Assembly (NCBI GenBank): GCA_009763385.1
Contig: CM019828.1
Span: forward strand, 24,871,000 to 24,934,999
Origin: Coix lacryma-jobi var. lacryma-jobi
Lineage: Eukaryota; Streptophyta; Magnoliopsida; Poales; Poaceae
Direction of reading: 5' to 3'
DNA: 64,000 bases
This document shows positions 33,852 to 47,100 of this stretch, one piece after another. Every line of letters starts with the position of its first letter. The first letter of the stretch is position 1. The translations under genes and the position numbers were made by a program. Below the pieces are notes generated by a model. That model worked only from the letters and a program-made list of their open reading frames with translations. It had not been told where the DNA came from and searched no databases.

Positions 33852-34756
33852 TGTTGGTACTTCTTAATGTAAGGAGTATAACTAACTATTCTTATGACTA
33901 TTGGTAAATTCCGCAAGCGCACAGAATAAGTCAATTGTAGCACTTCACCCGGGAGTAACTGAGTATCGTATTTATTTCCACAGGGAAGCTATTATGGCAG
34001 AACTAACACTAGGACTGCTATGAACAACTAGTGATTCTAGCAAAGTTGATCGAAAAGTATGAATGGGGGTTGATTTCTACTACTACTAAAAAGAAAGAAA
34101 AACTAACTAGTACTAAACTAAATCGACGGGGTCTGGCCGATGAACAGATTAATGTTTTCCTACACACTTACGAACACAACTAACTTAGCAATAAAGGTTT
34201 TATCTAGTTCTTCGAACCGTACACACCCTCTGGACTATTTATCTTAGACATGCACAACGAGGTTTATGATTTAAAAACTAACCCAAGTACGTGGTGGAAT
34301 TCAAGGCTCCCAGGGCTGTCACCACCTGTTTCCTACCACAGCTATCCAGGGGGCTAGCCACAAACTAAGGTATAACTAGTCTAAGCACTGCGCTTACACT
34401 AATATATACTACTCTAATATTGCGTCCAAAACTAGAGCACTGATTACTCAGCGAAGAACCCAAACTAGATACAAACTAAATACTAAGTTATCTATGATCG
34501 AAAGCACTCAACAAGAACAATAAGTAAAGAACTTAAAGTAAATGCTGAAAGTAGAAGAACATTAAGATAAATGAAGAAAGACTTGGAATTATACCAGAGA
34601 CTCTGGGTGATCCTCTATTACAACTCTAGCTCTTCTCTTCTTCACTCTCGCTCTCACTCTAAGTCTCTCAACTAGAGTGTTACTCCACCAGAGCTTCGCT
34701 TACAAGAGAGTGGGACTAATGAGGTGAGGTCGGAGTACAAATGAGCTCAGGGGGTC

Positions 34757-34766
34757 CTATTTATAG
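34757..34766 (-). promoter_or_regulatory. Athila LTR TATA box
   Basis: CTATAAATAG on the minus strand. The same motif stands in LTR-2 (about 42,495) and LTR-3 (about 51,405). Confidence 0.7.
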
Positions 34767-35352
34767 CCTAAGGGACCTAGGGGGGTACTTATGGACCTAG
34801 GGTTAGGTCAGGGGGTGAGTGTGGTGGCGGGCGCTAGCCCTAGGTGGCGGCCGCCACCCCCCTGGCCGTTGGATCCACCGACATTGCTTCAACGACATCC
34901 AGGAGCTCCAGGGAGGTGGTTCCAAGGTCGGTTGCATGTCCAAAAACCGTCACATGGACAATTTAGGTCATGATCCACGTGACATATCTTCTTATCCCTT
35001 GGATGCAACGACCTAAGTGATCAATGGCTGCAAATGAGTGTGGCATGCCTCCCCTGGATCAGTGACGTGGCAGGGGAGGAGTTTGGGCCTCACTCCCCTG
35101 GCGGCCGCCAGTGAGGGGTGGCGGGCCCCACCCCACATTGGCCCAAAGTGAGCCTAGGTGAGTGTGCTCGCCTCCTGGTGGGTCCTCTTGGTCATTTTGC
35201 TCAAAAACCCTGCAATTACCTACATTCAAATAAAACTCAAGGTCAAGTGCAAATTGTTAGTTTATAAAAGGTTTTTGGTTGATTTTAGGTCCTTGTGTTG
35301 TGTTATATGACCTTGTTGATGCTAAGAATATGGCACTTAGTGAGCATCAACA

Positions 35353-36655
35353 AGCTCCCACAAGCTTACCTCTTGCTCGTCCTCGAGCAAGCATGAACTT
35401 GAATTTTTGGAAACTCTGTGTTTTGTTGTGTACGCCCATATTACTTTCATCACCATGGAATTGGTAGCCTTCCCTGCACTCAATATTATTACAAAAGACT
35501 AGCAAGAAAGAAGGTTTGTCTTTCCCTTGCCTATTTTGCTAATCAAGATATGTGGAGTTTTTGCAAGTTTTGTTCAAAAGAAAGCATGCTTAGTAACTTC
35601 TGTGGCTCACTCGATCACTCATATTTGTATATGTAAATGGAAGAATTATCCTCTCACTAAGACTTTATGTGGGGTGTAATGGGTAGGATAAAAATGAGCA
35701 TGCAATGCGAGCATAATTTTGCTAAGTTAGACAAATGGAGCAAAGGAGCAACAAGTCATAGGTTCAGACCAGGAATGTGCAAGTGTGTGGTATTTATTGT
35801 GGCTAATACTTTCATGACACTTCTCCTTTTTATCTCATTTGTGGGATCATGACAATGAATGAGAGCACTTTCTCTTTTGAATATTCTTTTCTTTCTAGAG
35901 CACTTGCTCTCTTTTTCTTTTTTTAGAGCACTTGCTCTTTTTTTAAATGCTATAGCCATGTCCCTGAGATTTCCTTATGGAGCATGATATTTTGCCATGT
36001 AGTATTTCTAACAATGAATGGAAATAAAGGCATGTTGTGTGCGTATTCTCAGTGTAAGAATAGCACTATATTGGTGGGTGCAAGTGAATTCCTTGGTCTA
36101 AAAATATGACAAGTTTCTCTACCATGTCTATCAACAAAAGTCTAACTAGCTCAACACTAACATGCAGCAAGTGGAAGCTCCTACTCTAAGAGTAAAAATT
36201 ATTTGGCTTTGGTAGGACTTTCTTTGCCACAGAAGTACTTAGAGTAAGTTTTTAAAATTTTTCAAAATAACTACTCCACAAACTTGACTTGCTCAAGTCA
36301 AAGTAGAAACTTACTTCCCCTTTACTTAGTCTAATGCTCATGTCTCAAGTTTAGTTCTAGCATACGTTCTCCCATGGTAACTCTAATGCATGGCATACAT
36401 CACTTTTATTCATTAAAAAAAACTTATGATGAGAGTGTTTCATTTATTGCTATTTATTTATTATTATTATATATATTATTATTTTTTATTATTTTTTAAT
36501 TAAGCTGTAGATTAACTAAGAGAAAACTCAAATTCAAATTACTGAAATAATAAAAACTGACAGTAATAAAGACGGCAGTGATACTTACCTCTTTGACGGG
36601 GGTCCTCCCCCAAGCTGGCTGTTGGCGTGGTTCTTGGGCTGTTGGCGTGGTTGGG
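35353..36655 (-). other. E2 3' non-coding tail with polypurine tract
   Basis: No coding similarity. Next to LTR-1 the minus strand reads AAGCTTGTGGGAGCT, a degraded polypurine tract. AGAGCACTTGCTCT, a perfect palindrome, occurs at 35,897-35,910 and 35,925-35,938. An AT-rich microsatellite-like stretch lies at about 36,440-36,500. Confidence 0.6.
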
Positions 36656-38321
36656 TTACATCCATCCCTGACGACGGTACATGTCGTCCCAGTTCTGCTG
36701 GTTCTGCTGCAGGAGAGAAGAAATATTACCCAGTTCTTCACCAGTTTCCTGGCGGAATACCTGGAAATTTTGGTTCATGTCGTTCAAGTCCTGACGGATT
36801 TCGGCAGTATCCATGGTGAGTCCATCCATTTGCTGCTGAAGATATCCCATGTCACGCATCCACTCGTCCTGATGAAAGAACGAATGACGAGCGGCCTGTG
36901 GTGAGATTCCTCCAGGGAAGAACTCATCACCACGACCAGTGTACCGGGTGGATCCTCCTATAGAATGGGATGAACTCCCCAACTGGGATGAGTGAAGGGA
37001 CGCCTCATGGCCGTATCCCTACTGCGGATGTTGCAGTTGCTGCCAATTCGACCCCCCCTGCTTGGTGCGAGCCAGGGGGTGTCAAATGACCATAGCGTGC
37101 TGCTCCTCCATACTGCTCTGCATGAAAAGGGTCAAACTCAGGTGCCGCTGCTGCGGCTCTTGCTGCCTCTTCTGTTGCACGGGTCTGCGCTCGCGTCCTC
37201 CTCCTGGGAACCTGCATGATGTTCTCTCAAGCCAACCTACGGTTTCGTTCTGCCTCGGTTTCCAGGGCCAAAAGTAACGTTGGTGCATTCACCAACCAAA
37301 GTGACATATCAGGAAGAGCGATTTTATTCACATAATCATGGTAGATCATGTGAATCTCACCGGTCTCCTGGTTCTCATGCAAGAGGTGTCCTTGTGAGAA
37401 GTGTTCCATGGTCAAAAGGTCTCGGTCACCAGGAATGTAAGAGTATACAACGGTGTTCAGCAGACCCATGTTTAAAGCCAGTCTAGTTATCCATGATGTC
37501 ATTTCGCTATTTCCAGTGCGTTGATCAAATTTAGACCAGTAGTCTGCCATGGCTTTGGCGGGTGATACTTTTATATGGTTTACTAGAGCATAAAACAACA
37601 ACATTTCGGGCTTTTTAATTGGTCTTAAGTCAGGCCTTGGAAAGAGTGTGATACTAATATATTTGTGAAAGAATCTGAGCATGGGGTTGTGGATATTACT
37701 TGTACGGGGCAAGCCTAGGTTTCTGTTCCCAGCAATACTTTTCTAAAATTCATTTTTATTAAATCCCGTACAGGAAGATTCCAAGCTCAGCAAGCATGAA
37801 TCATCAAAGTTTAAATTCTTGCTGAACTGCTTCCATGTTAAAGTATGTTCTTCATTAAAAAGCCGAAATTTTATGTGATTAGCAGATATTTGCATTGTGG
37901 CCAGAAATTCCATTGTGAGGGGCATGATTCCCTCCTCATTAACCTTCCATGCATCTTCCCATCCCAAGGTTCGAAAAATATAGAGAAACTCATTGTCCAT
38001 ACCAGTGCGACTTAGCAATTCGTCGTCGATGTGGTGGGTGTGAACGAACTCCCTCTCACAGAGGATGTTCCGGGCCTTCCGTTCCCGATCACTCTGCCAG
38101 ATGATATCATCGACGGAATTCAGGACGTAGATGGTCGGTCCAGCCTGGTGTGTGGGCGGAGAGTTCCGATCCACCGACAATTCGTTGGTGGATGGAGTAC
38201 CCCACCCGACACTCTCCTCATCACTCCCAGCAAAGCGAATGTGAGTGTTTGCCCTCGACGAACTTCCCTCACCCTTACTCTTCTTCTTCTTGCCGGTGAA
38301 GAAGTTCTTGAGAGGGCCCAT
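36656..38321 (-). pseudogene. E2 ATHILA-type downstream ORF
   Basis: About 555 codons, from ATG 38,321 (MGPLKNFFTGKKKKSKGEG) to TAA 36,656-36,658. The middle (REFVHTHHIDDELLSRTGMD, LTWKQFSKNLNF, NIHNPMLRFFHKYI, YSYIPGDRDLLT) resembles the plant ATHILA ORF-1 family, whose function is unknown. The C-terminal part is Gln/Asn-rich (DMNQNFQVF, LLQQNQQNW) and probably coiled. It sits where env-like genes lie in other elements, but I see no signal or transmembrane segment. Broken by TAG near 37,743, TGA near 37,227 and a C7-run frameshift near 37,052. Confidence 0.75.
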
Positions 38322-39171
38322 GACCTCCTAGCTAGTGCTCAAGGTGGCTGGTGTTTTTGTGTTTTGAGTGAGGTGTAGGAACTTGCATGGGGTGTCGGTA
38401 GTATTTATAGGCTGAGGATGGAAGGGGAAGGCTGAGAGCTCCTCCCACCTGGCGGGCGCCACCCCACCTTGCCCATTTCTGTCTACAACTGACACATGAG
38501 GTTTCCCTCGTAATGTCCACTGAAATTCTAAGTGGGGAATAAAGTGGTAGTGTCGGTGCAAAGTGCAAAGAGTGTAGCCTCCTAAATGGAGTAAGTGGGC
38601 TGAAAATTTCAAAGACCACTTCTTCATCCTGGTCATACTTTATACCAAGGATGGTGGGAAACTTACTCGGGTGAAGCTTCGTGCAGAAATGTGGAAATTG
38701 AGGTGGTGGGCGCCACGAAAAAGTGGTAGGCGCCACCCCTTTATGGGTAATTCCCACTCAAAGCCACTCCTTCTTTCACTTGTGCTCTCCTCATCACTCC
38801 TCACCAGAATTTTTGAGTGGAGAAGTGTCCAAAAGATGGAGTGAAGTTGAAGAGAGAGGAGGAGACATGGGAGTGAATGAGTGCATTGAAAAGAGCAAAG
38901 ACATGGGTCTCTCCTGGTGTTATTTGAGTCTATGAGCTAGGGATGATAGTCTACTTGATTGGCTAAGTGAAAAAGGGCCAAAAGGGGTGGCGGGCGCCAC
39001 CCCTAAGGCTGCCCTAAGCCCACTAGGCTTCACCTAATCTCCCTACTAAGCATATATTTTGTAGAAAATTAATTTGCTTAAGTAAAAACGAAAATTTAAA
39101 TGGGGGATAAAGACTTATCTTAGCCTAACTTACCTTGGTTAGCCGCTTTGGATTCCCGATTAGTGTCACCT
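38322..39171 (-). other. E2 spacer between protease and ATHILA ORF
   Basis: 850 bp with no protein domain. It holds four (T/G)GGCGGGCGCCAC-type motifs (38,452, 38,703, 38,722, 38,985) and, next to the ORF, a TATA box. In autonomous Athila elements RT and integrase would lie here; nothing of them remains. Confidence 0.65.
38402..38411 (-). promoter_or_regulatory. Candidate internal TATA box of the ATHILA ORF (E2)
   Basis: CCTATAAATA on the minus strand, about 80 bp before the ORF start codon. The identical motif in E3 is at 47,267-47,276, about 80 bp before its ATG. Confidence 0.5.
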
Positions 39172-41389
39172 TCACGGTGGTTGTGGCTGAATATTTCCTT
39201 CACTGGCTTTGTTTGGTGGAGTGTCAGCACCGACGAACTTTGATGACGGGTGTTTTTCCGGTCGCGGTGTGAACTCGAATTTTTCCTCCTTTCCACTGAT
39301 GTGGAGCTGAATTTCTCCAGCTCCTACATCAATAGTGGCTTTTGCAGTGCTCAGAAATGGCCGTCCCAAGATCAATGGCGTCCGGTGGTCGGGAGTAATA
39401 TCCAGAACCACAAAATCCACCGGGACAAAGAGATTCCGGATTTTCACCAGAATATTCTCTGCTATTCCCGCGGGATATCGGAGCGATTGATCGGCTAGCT
39501 GCAGACACATAGAAGTAGGGGACAAAGTATGATGATTTAATTTATCATATATTACCTTGGGCATGACGCTGACGCTTGCTCCCAGATCACAAAGTGCATG
39601 CTCGAAGTGCTGCTCTCCAATTGAACATGCGATCGTTGGGTTTCCTGGGTCCTTCTTCTTTTCTGGGAGTTGGTTTAAAATGACCGCACTACAATCTTCG
39701 GTCAATTTAACCACATCCCTACTTGGAATTGGTTTCTTCTTATTGAGCATGTCTCCCAAATATTTTGCATAAGTTGGAACCTGCATAGCGTCAATAAATG
39801 GCACATGTATATATAGTTTTTGAATTACCACGACGAATTTCTTGAATTGGTCGTCTTCCGTCGGATTTCTGTTTCGATCTGGAAAAGGTAATACATGTGT
39901 ATCATAGAATTCATGAGGAGCAGTTCGTACCTTGGATGAAGGTTCAGCTGGCGTCTCCTCTTCTTCGTCTTTTTCAACATTAAGAATATTTTTATTTGCA
40001 GCAGAATTACTACTAGGAACTAAATTAGGATGAGGTGGAGCACGAGTGGATTTACCACCTCTCGTGGTTACAGCTTTTAATTCCTCATAGTATTTAATTT
40101 GAGATTTAATGTTATCTAGTTTTTGCTCTAATCTCTTATTAAAATTAATTTATTCCTTAAATGCTTCAGAAAAATCATTCAGTTTAGCATAAATTCCTTC
40201 TAACATTTTATCATGTTCAATTAATTTATTATTTATGCTATCATTAATTCTACCTTGATTATAAACTAATTTTCCAATAGGAGAATTAAATACAGAGGTT
40301 TGAGGCATACCTTTATTATTCCATTGTTGGATCATTGGAATTGGAGGTTCTCCGTAGCCACCATTATTAAGAAGAGATTTTGCATCCTCTTTCTTTATTT
40401 CTTCTTGACCTTCACTTGACGAAGCGCCTTTGCTTGGCGTAGTACTCCATTGCAGCACGATCTCTCTTCTCATTTATTCTTTGCTCTAGCAATTTTACCA
40501 AAGTTTGCAGGGTAACAGAATCAACTTGCTTAATTTCAGACATACCTCTAGCACGTTTTTCTGTCCATCCTTGATTCGCCACCATTGTCTCGATTAGTTT
40601 GGTTGCCTTCTCTACAGTGAGAGAGAGGTGTGCACCTCCGGCGGTAGCATCAATGTGTTGTCGAGATTCTTGCTGGAGTCCATGGTAGAAGCTCTGGATC
40701 AAGTACCAGTCTTGCATACCATGGTGGGGACAGTTTTCAACATACTCTTGTAGTCTCTCCCAAGCTTCAGTGATTGTTTCTTCGTCTCCCTGTCCAAAGT
40801 TAGAAATCTTGCTACGGAAAAGAATAGTTCGACTTATCGGGCAGAACTTGTTGAGGAATTGATCCGCGCATCTCACCCATGTCAGCAGGTGTCCAAAGTT
40901 GAAGAGGAACCACTGCTTCACTTTTTCCACTAATGAAAATGGAAAAAGACGAAGTCTAATGGCATCCTGCGAAACTCCCTGCACAGAAATTGTACTATAT
41001 ATCTCCAGAGAATTCGGGAGATGAGCATTGGCATCCTCGGAAGGTTTGCCATTAAATGCAATAGCTTGAGCCATACGTATTAGGTGAGGTTTAAGCTCAA
41101 AATCTACATTACTAGTAGAAGGTAACACTGGAATGTGAGCAAGAGTAGGCATGGAATACTCACGGAGTGTTTTGGTCGACGTCGATGTTGATGACAATGT
41201 CGGCGTTGGTGTTGATCGATCGGTGGAGCAGCTTGGTTCGTCAGTCACTTTTAACTAGGATTCTTGTCTCGACAAACTCCTCTTGCGAAACTCCAGGTTC
41301 TTCCTCGGAGGAGTGAGATTAGCTCTCGCTCTCCTAAGAATGGCCTCGGGATCTTCTTGATAGTTGCTCGGAAGATTGAATCCGGCCAT
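39172..41389 (-). pseudogene. E2 Athila gag-protease
   Basis: Same architecture as E1. It carries a TAG near 41,250, a 2-nt deletion near 40,430 that it shares with E3, the common TAA at 40,150-40,152, and an intact protease stretch to TGA 39,172-39,174. It lacks the TAG and the TGA that E1 shows at 33,436 and 31,518. Confidence 0.85.
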
Positions 41390-41493
41390 GGCTACTTGAA
41401 CGATCACAAACAACGAACAATATATATTTACCCGCTAGAACTACGGGGGTTAATTCAATAGAAATGACAAAGAATTAATTCTAGCCAATTGCT

Positions 41494-41511
41494 TCCCCGG
41501 CAACGGCGCCA
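41494..41511 (-). other. E2 primer-binding site (tRNA-Asp)
   Basis: Same 18-nt PBS as in E1, 8 nt from the end of LTR-2. Confidence 0.85.
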
Positions 41512-41519
41512 GAAATGCT

Positions 41520-43088
41520 TGTTGACACTTGCTAACGTCGTCACTAAGAGTAGACTATGGAATCTATCCCAACAATGGCGCCAGAAAGGCTTGTTGGTAC
41601 TTCTTAATGTAAGGAGTATAACTAACTATTCTTATGACTATTGGTAAATTCCGCAAGCGCACAAAATAAGTCAATTGTAGCACTTCACCCGGGAGTAACC
41701 GAGTATCGTATTTATTTCCACAGGGAAGCTATTATGGTAGAACTAACACTAGGACTGCTATGAACAACTAGTGATTCTAGCAAAGTTGATCGAAAAGTAT
41801 GAACGGGGGTTGATTTCAACTACTACTAAAAAGAAAGAAAACTAACTAGTACTAAAGTAAATCGGCGGGGTCTGGCCGATGAACAGATTAATGTTTTCCT
41901 ACACACTTACGAACACAACTAACTTAGCAATAAAGGTTTTATCTAGTTCTTCAAACCGTACTCACCCTCTGGACTATTTACCTCAGACGTGCACAACGAG
42001 GTTTATGATTTAAAAACTAACCCAACTACGTGGTGGAATTCAAGGCTCCCAGGGCTGTCACCACCTGTTTGCTACCACAGCTATCCGGGGGCTAGCCACA
42101 AACTAAGGTATAACTAGTCTAAGCACCGCGCTTATACTAATATATACTACTCTAATCTTGCGTCCAAAACTAGAGCACTGATTACTCAGCGAAGAACCCA
42201 AACTAGATACAAACTAAATACTAAGTTATCTATGATCGAAAGCACTCAACAAGAACAATAAGTAAAGAACTTAAAGTAAATGCTGAAAGTAGAAGAAACT
42301 TAAGATAAATGAAGAAAGACTTGGAATTATACCAGAGACTCTGGGAGATCCTCTATTACAACTCCAGCTCTTCTCTTCTTCACTCTCGCTCTCACTCTAA
42401 GTCTCTCAACTAGTGTGTTACTCCACCAGAGCTTCACTTACAAGAGAGTGGGACTAATGAGGTGAGGTCCGAGTACAATTGAGCTCGGGGGGTCCTATTT
42501 ATAGCCTAAGGGACCTAGGGGGTACTTATGGACCTAGGGTTAGGTCAGGGGGGAGTGTGGTGGCGGGCGCCAGCCCTAGGTGGCGGCCGCCACCCCATTG
42601 GCCGTTGGATCCACCGACATTGCTTCAACGACATCCAGGAGCTCCAGGGACGCGGTTCCAAGGTCGGTTGCATGTCCAAAAATTGTCACATGGGCAATTT
42701 AGGTCATGATCCACGTGACATCTCTTCTTAGCCCTTGGATGCAACGACCTAAGTGATCAATGGCTGCAAATGAGTGTGGCATGCCTCCCCTGGATCAGTG
42801 ACGTGGCAGGGGAGGAGTTTGGGCCTCACTCCCCTAGCAGCCGCCAGTGAGGGGTGGCGGGCGCCACCCCACGTTGGCCCAAAGTGAGCCCAGGTGAGTG
42901 TGCTCGCCTCCTGGTGGGTTCTCTTGGTCATTTTGTTCAAAAACCCTGCAATTACCTACATTCAAACAAAACTCAAGGACAAGTGGAAATCGTTAGTTTA
43001 TAAAAGGTTTTTGGTTGATTTTAGGTCCTTGTGTTGTGTTATATGACCTTGTTGATGCTAAGAATATGACACTTAGTGAGCATCAACA
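41520..43088 (-). repeat. Athila LTR-2 (5' LTR of E2, 3' LTR of E3)
   Basis: 1,569 bp. It is the most divergent LTR: many substitutions set it apart from LTR-1 and LTR-3, which resemble each other. Its inner PBS-like copy is changed (TGGCGCCATTGTTGGGA). Confidence 0.87.
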
Positions 43089-44123
43089 AGCTCCCACAAG
43101 CTTACCTCTTGCTCGTCCTCGAGCAAGCGTGAACTTGAATTTTTGGAAACTCTGTGTTTTTGTTGTGTAGGCCCATATTATTTTCATCACCATGGAATTG
43201 GTAGCCTTCCCTGCACTCAATATTAGAACAAAAGACCAGCAAGAAAGAAGGTTTGTCTTTCCCTTGCCTATTTTGCTAATCAAGATATGTGGAGCGCACT
43301 TTCATGGCACTTCTCCTTTTTATCTCATTTGTGGGATCATGGCTATGAATGAGCGCACTTGCTCTTTTGAATATTCTTTTCTTTCTAGAGCACTTGCTCT
43401 CTTTTTCTTTTTTTAGAGCACTTGCTCTTTTTTTAAATGCTATAGCCATGTCCCTGAGATTTCATTATGGAGCATGATATTTTGCCATGTAGTATTTCTA
43501 ACAATGAATGGAAATAAAGGCATGTTGTGTGCGTATTCTCAGTGTAAGAATAGCACTATATAGGTGGGTGCAAGTGAATTCCTTGGTCTAAAAATATGAT
43601 AAGTTTCTCTACCATGTCTATCAACAAAAGTCTAACTAGCTCAACACTAACATGCAGCAAGTGGAAGCTCCTGCTCTAAGAGTAAAAATTATTTGGCTTT
43701 GGTAGGACTTTCTTTGCCACAGAAGTACTTAGAGCAAGTTTTTAAATTTTTTCAAAATAACTACTCCACAAACTTGACTTGCTCAAGTCAAAGTAGAAAC
43801 TTACTTCCCCTTTACTTAGTCTAATGCTCATGTCTCAAGTTTAGTTCTAGCATACGTTCTCCCAAGGTAACTCTAATGCATGGCATACATCACTTTATTC
43901 ATTAAAAAAAACTTATGATGAGAGTGTTTCATTTATTGCTATTTATTTATTATATATATATATATATTATTTTTTTTATTTTTTTAATTAAGCTGCAAAT
44001 TAACTAAGATAAAACTCAAATTTAAATTACTAAAATAATAAAAACTGACAATAATAAAGACGGCAGTGATACTTACCTCTTTGACAGGGGTCCTCCCCCA
44101 AGTTGGTTGTTGGCGTGGTTGAG
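43089..44123 (-). other. E3 3' non-coding tail
   Basis: As the E2 tail, but with about 270 bp deleted near 43,293 (present at about 35,553-35,808 in E2). No ORF. Its polypurine tract is also degraded (TGTGGGAGCT). Confidence 0.6.
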
Positions 44124-47100
44124 TTACATCCATCCCTGACGACGGTACATGTCTTCCCAGTTCTGCTGGTTCTGCTGCAGGAGAGAAGAAATATTGCCCA
44201 ATTCTCCACCAGTTTCCTGGCGGAATACGTGGAAATTTTGGTTCATGTCGTTCAAGTCCTGACGGATTTCGGCAGTATCCATGGTGAGTCCATCCATTTG
44301 GTGCTGAAGATATCCCATGTCGCGCATCTACTCATCCTGATGAAAGGACGAATGGCGAGCGGCCTGTGGTGAGATTCCTCCAGGGAAGAACTCATCATCA
44401 CGGCCAGTGTACCGGGTGGATCCTCCTATAGAATGGGATGAACTCCCCAACTGGGATGAGTGAAGGGACGCCTCATGGCCGTATCCCCACTGCGGATGTT
44501 GCGGTTGCTGCCAGTTCGACCCCCCTGCTTGGTGCGAGCCAGGGGGTGTCAAATGACCACAGCGTGCTGCTCCTCCATACTGCTCTACATGAAAAGGGTC
44601 AAACTCAGGTGCCGCCGCTGCGGCTCTTGCTGCCTCTTCTGCTGCACGAGTCTACGCTCACGTCCTCCTCCTGGGAACCTGCATGATGTTCTCTCGAGCC
44701 AACCTGCGGTTTCGTTCTGCCTCAGTTTCCAGGGCCAAAAGTAATGTTGGTGCATTCACCAGCCAAAGTGACATATCAGGAAGAGCGATTTTATTCACAT
44801 AATCTTGGTAGATCATGTGAATCTCACCGGTCTCCTGATTCTCATGCAAGAGGTGTCCTTTTGAGAAGTGTTCCATGGTCAAAAGGTCTCGGTCACCAGG
44901 AATGTAAGAGTATACAACGGTGTTCAGCAGACCCATGTTTAAAGCCAGTCTAGTTATCCATGATGTCATTTCAATATTTCCAGTGCGTTGATCAAATTTA
45001 GACCAGTAGTCTGCCATGACTTTGGCGGGTGATACTTTTATGTGGTTTACTAGAGCATAAAGCAGCAGCATTTTGGGCTTTTTAATTGGTCTTAAGTCAG
45101 GCCTTGGAAAGAGTGTGATACTAATATATTTGTGAAAGAATCTGAGCGTGGGGTTGTGGATATTACTTGTACGGGGCAAGCCTAGGTTTCTGTTCCCAGC
45201 AATACTTTTCCAAAATTCATTTCTATTAAATCCCGTACAGGCAGATTCCAAGCTCAGCAAGCATGAATCATCAAAGTTTAAATTCTTGCTGAACTGCTTC
45301 CATGTTAAAGTATGTTCTTCATTAAAAAACCAAAATTTTATGTGATTAGCAGATATTTGCATTGTGGCCAGAAATTCCATTGTGAGGAGCATGATTCCCT
45401 CCTCATTAACCTTCCATGCATCTTTGTTGACACTTACTAACGTCGCTACCAAGAGTAGAGATAAACTCTATCCCCGGCAACGACGCCAGAACTGCTTGTT
45501 GGTATAAATTAAAGCACACTCTACTTTATCCGCAAGCGCACAGATAAGATCTACCGATGTAGCACTTCACCAGAGTAACCCAGTTTTAATATCGAACACA
45601 AAGGAACGGATAGTGTTAAGTATTTAAGTATAACCCCTGAGTAGCTAACAAGGACGGAGAATCTAGAAGTATAGAGGGGATCACTAAGGCTGTCTAATTC
45701 CAATTTAAGAGTGATATGTTTATATTATTCTTAGTGAGGAAGTTGCCATAAAAGGTCACAAACAGAGTATGAGTCTTTTATGCAAATGTATAATCCTACC
45801 GAGCCTACACACGGGTAAGTGGACTATAGAAGAATCAACAAGGCTATAAGAGTCACCCTTGCGAACAACCATTACTACCAGCATTATAGGAGGCATTTAT
45901 GATGAGCTATCAAGTGTAAGCACCACGCTTACACTATCCAACTACTCTAACTCTAGAGCAACTTAGAATTAGAGTACTCAAAAGAGAGTCATAAACCTTA
46001 AGAATAATAAGAACAATGGCTCAAACTTAAATATAGACGTTGATTACCGAAACAATCGCTGAAGCAAGTTGAAGATGAACTTGAATCCGCAGGTACAAGA
46101 TGAAGAAGTTGATCCGACAGGCCGGAGCTCCTTCTTGATCTCTTCCTCTCTCTCTCTTCTAGTTCTAGTATAAGACTAGGTTCTAAACCTAACTAGAGGG
46201 GTAACTAGTCTTCTACATGATAGCTGGCTCTTGATTACAACTAAATGAACTAGATCTAATTCTAGATGAACTAGAAGAGATTCATCTAGAGGGACCTCTA
46301 CTTCTAATTGAAACCCTAGTTTCTGATGTGGAGATGAACAATGAAGATGGAGATGCCTGGAGAGGGGGTCTGGGGCTGCTTATATAGCCCTGAGGGATCG
46401 ACCGTGGCCGTTGGATCAAACCGACTTCAGGGACGGTGGAGATGCATCCTAGGAGGCGATGGAGGAAGCTTGCAGAAGACGGAAGCCAGCGGGCCCGGGG
46501 GGAGACCGGTCGGTCTCCTGGTGGGACCGGTCGGTCCCACCTGGCAGGGTCCCGCGGTGCCCGACCTCCTGGTGTCTTCTGGTGTCCTCTGGAGTCTTCT
46601 AGAATATTCCTGATGTGTCGGTTGCATTATCTCGCGTCGGTTTCCTTCTAGGGGAAGCAATCAGTGTTGGTTTCCTAGTTTAGTCCCTGCAGAATCATAA
46701 TTCACCAAAACTCGTGGAATATTGTCAATTAAAACCCGAAACCTTTGTTGGTGATTGAATTCATGCCCTTTTCATATTTATTTATCCTTTAATTTTGATA
46801 GATAATCAGTGTCAACAATCTTCCCATCCCAAGGTTCTAAAAATATAGAGAAACTCATTGTCCATACCAGTGCGACTTAGCAAGTCGTCGTCGATGTGGC
46901 GGGTGTGAACGAACTCCCTCTCACAGAGGATGTTCCGGGCCTGCCGTTCCCGATCACTCTGCCAGATGATATCATCTACGGAATTCAGGACGTGGATGGT
47001 CGGTCCAGCCTGGTGTGTGGGCGGAGAGTTCCGATCCACCGACATTTCGTTGGTGGATGGAGTACCCCACCCGACACTCTCCTCATCACTCCCAGCAAAG

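Larger units (their letters stand above)
33780..35352 (-). repeat. Athila LTR-1 (3' LTR of E2, 5' LTR of E1)
   Basis: 1,573 bp, TGTTGATGCTCAC...AGTGTCAACA on the minus strand. TATA box CTATAAATAG at 34,757-34,766. GTGGCGG/GGCGCCAC-type palindromes at about 34,823-34,857 and 35,100-35,135 lie upstream of it. The terminal 72 bp (33,780-33,851) contains an internal PBS-like copy. Confidence 0.88.

Noticed and set aside
36656..38321. Envelope-like protein
   Set aside because: Position fits an env-like gene, but I see no signal peptide or membrane anchor; similarity is to the ATHILA ORF-1 family.
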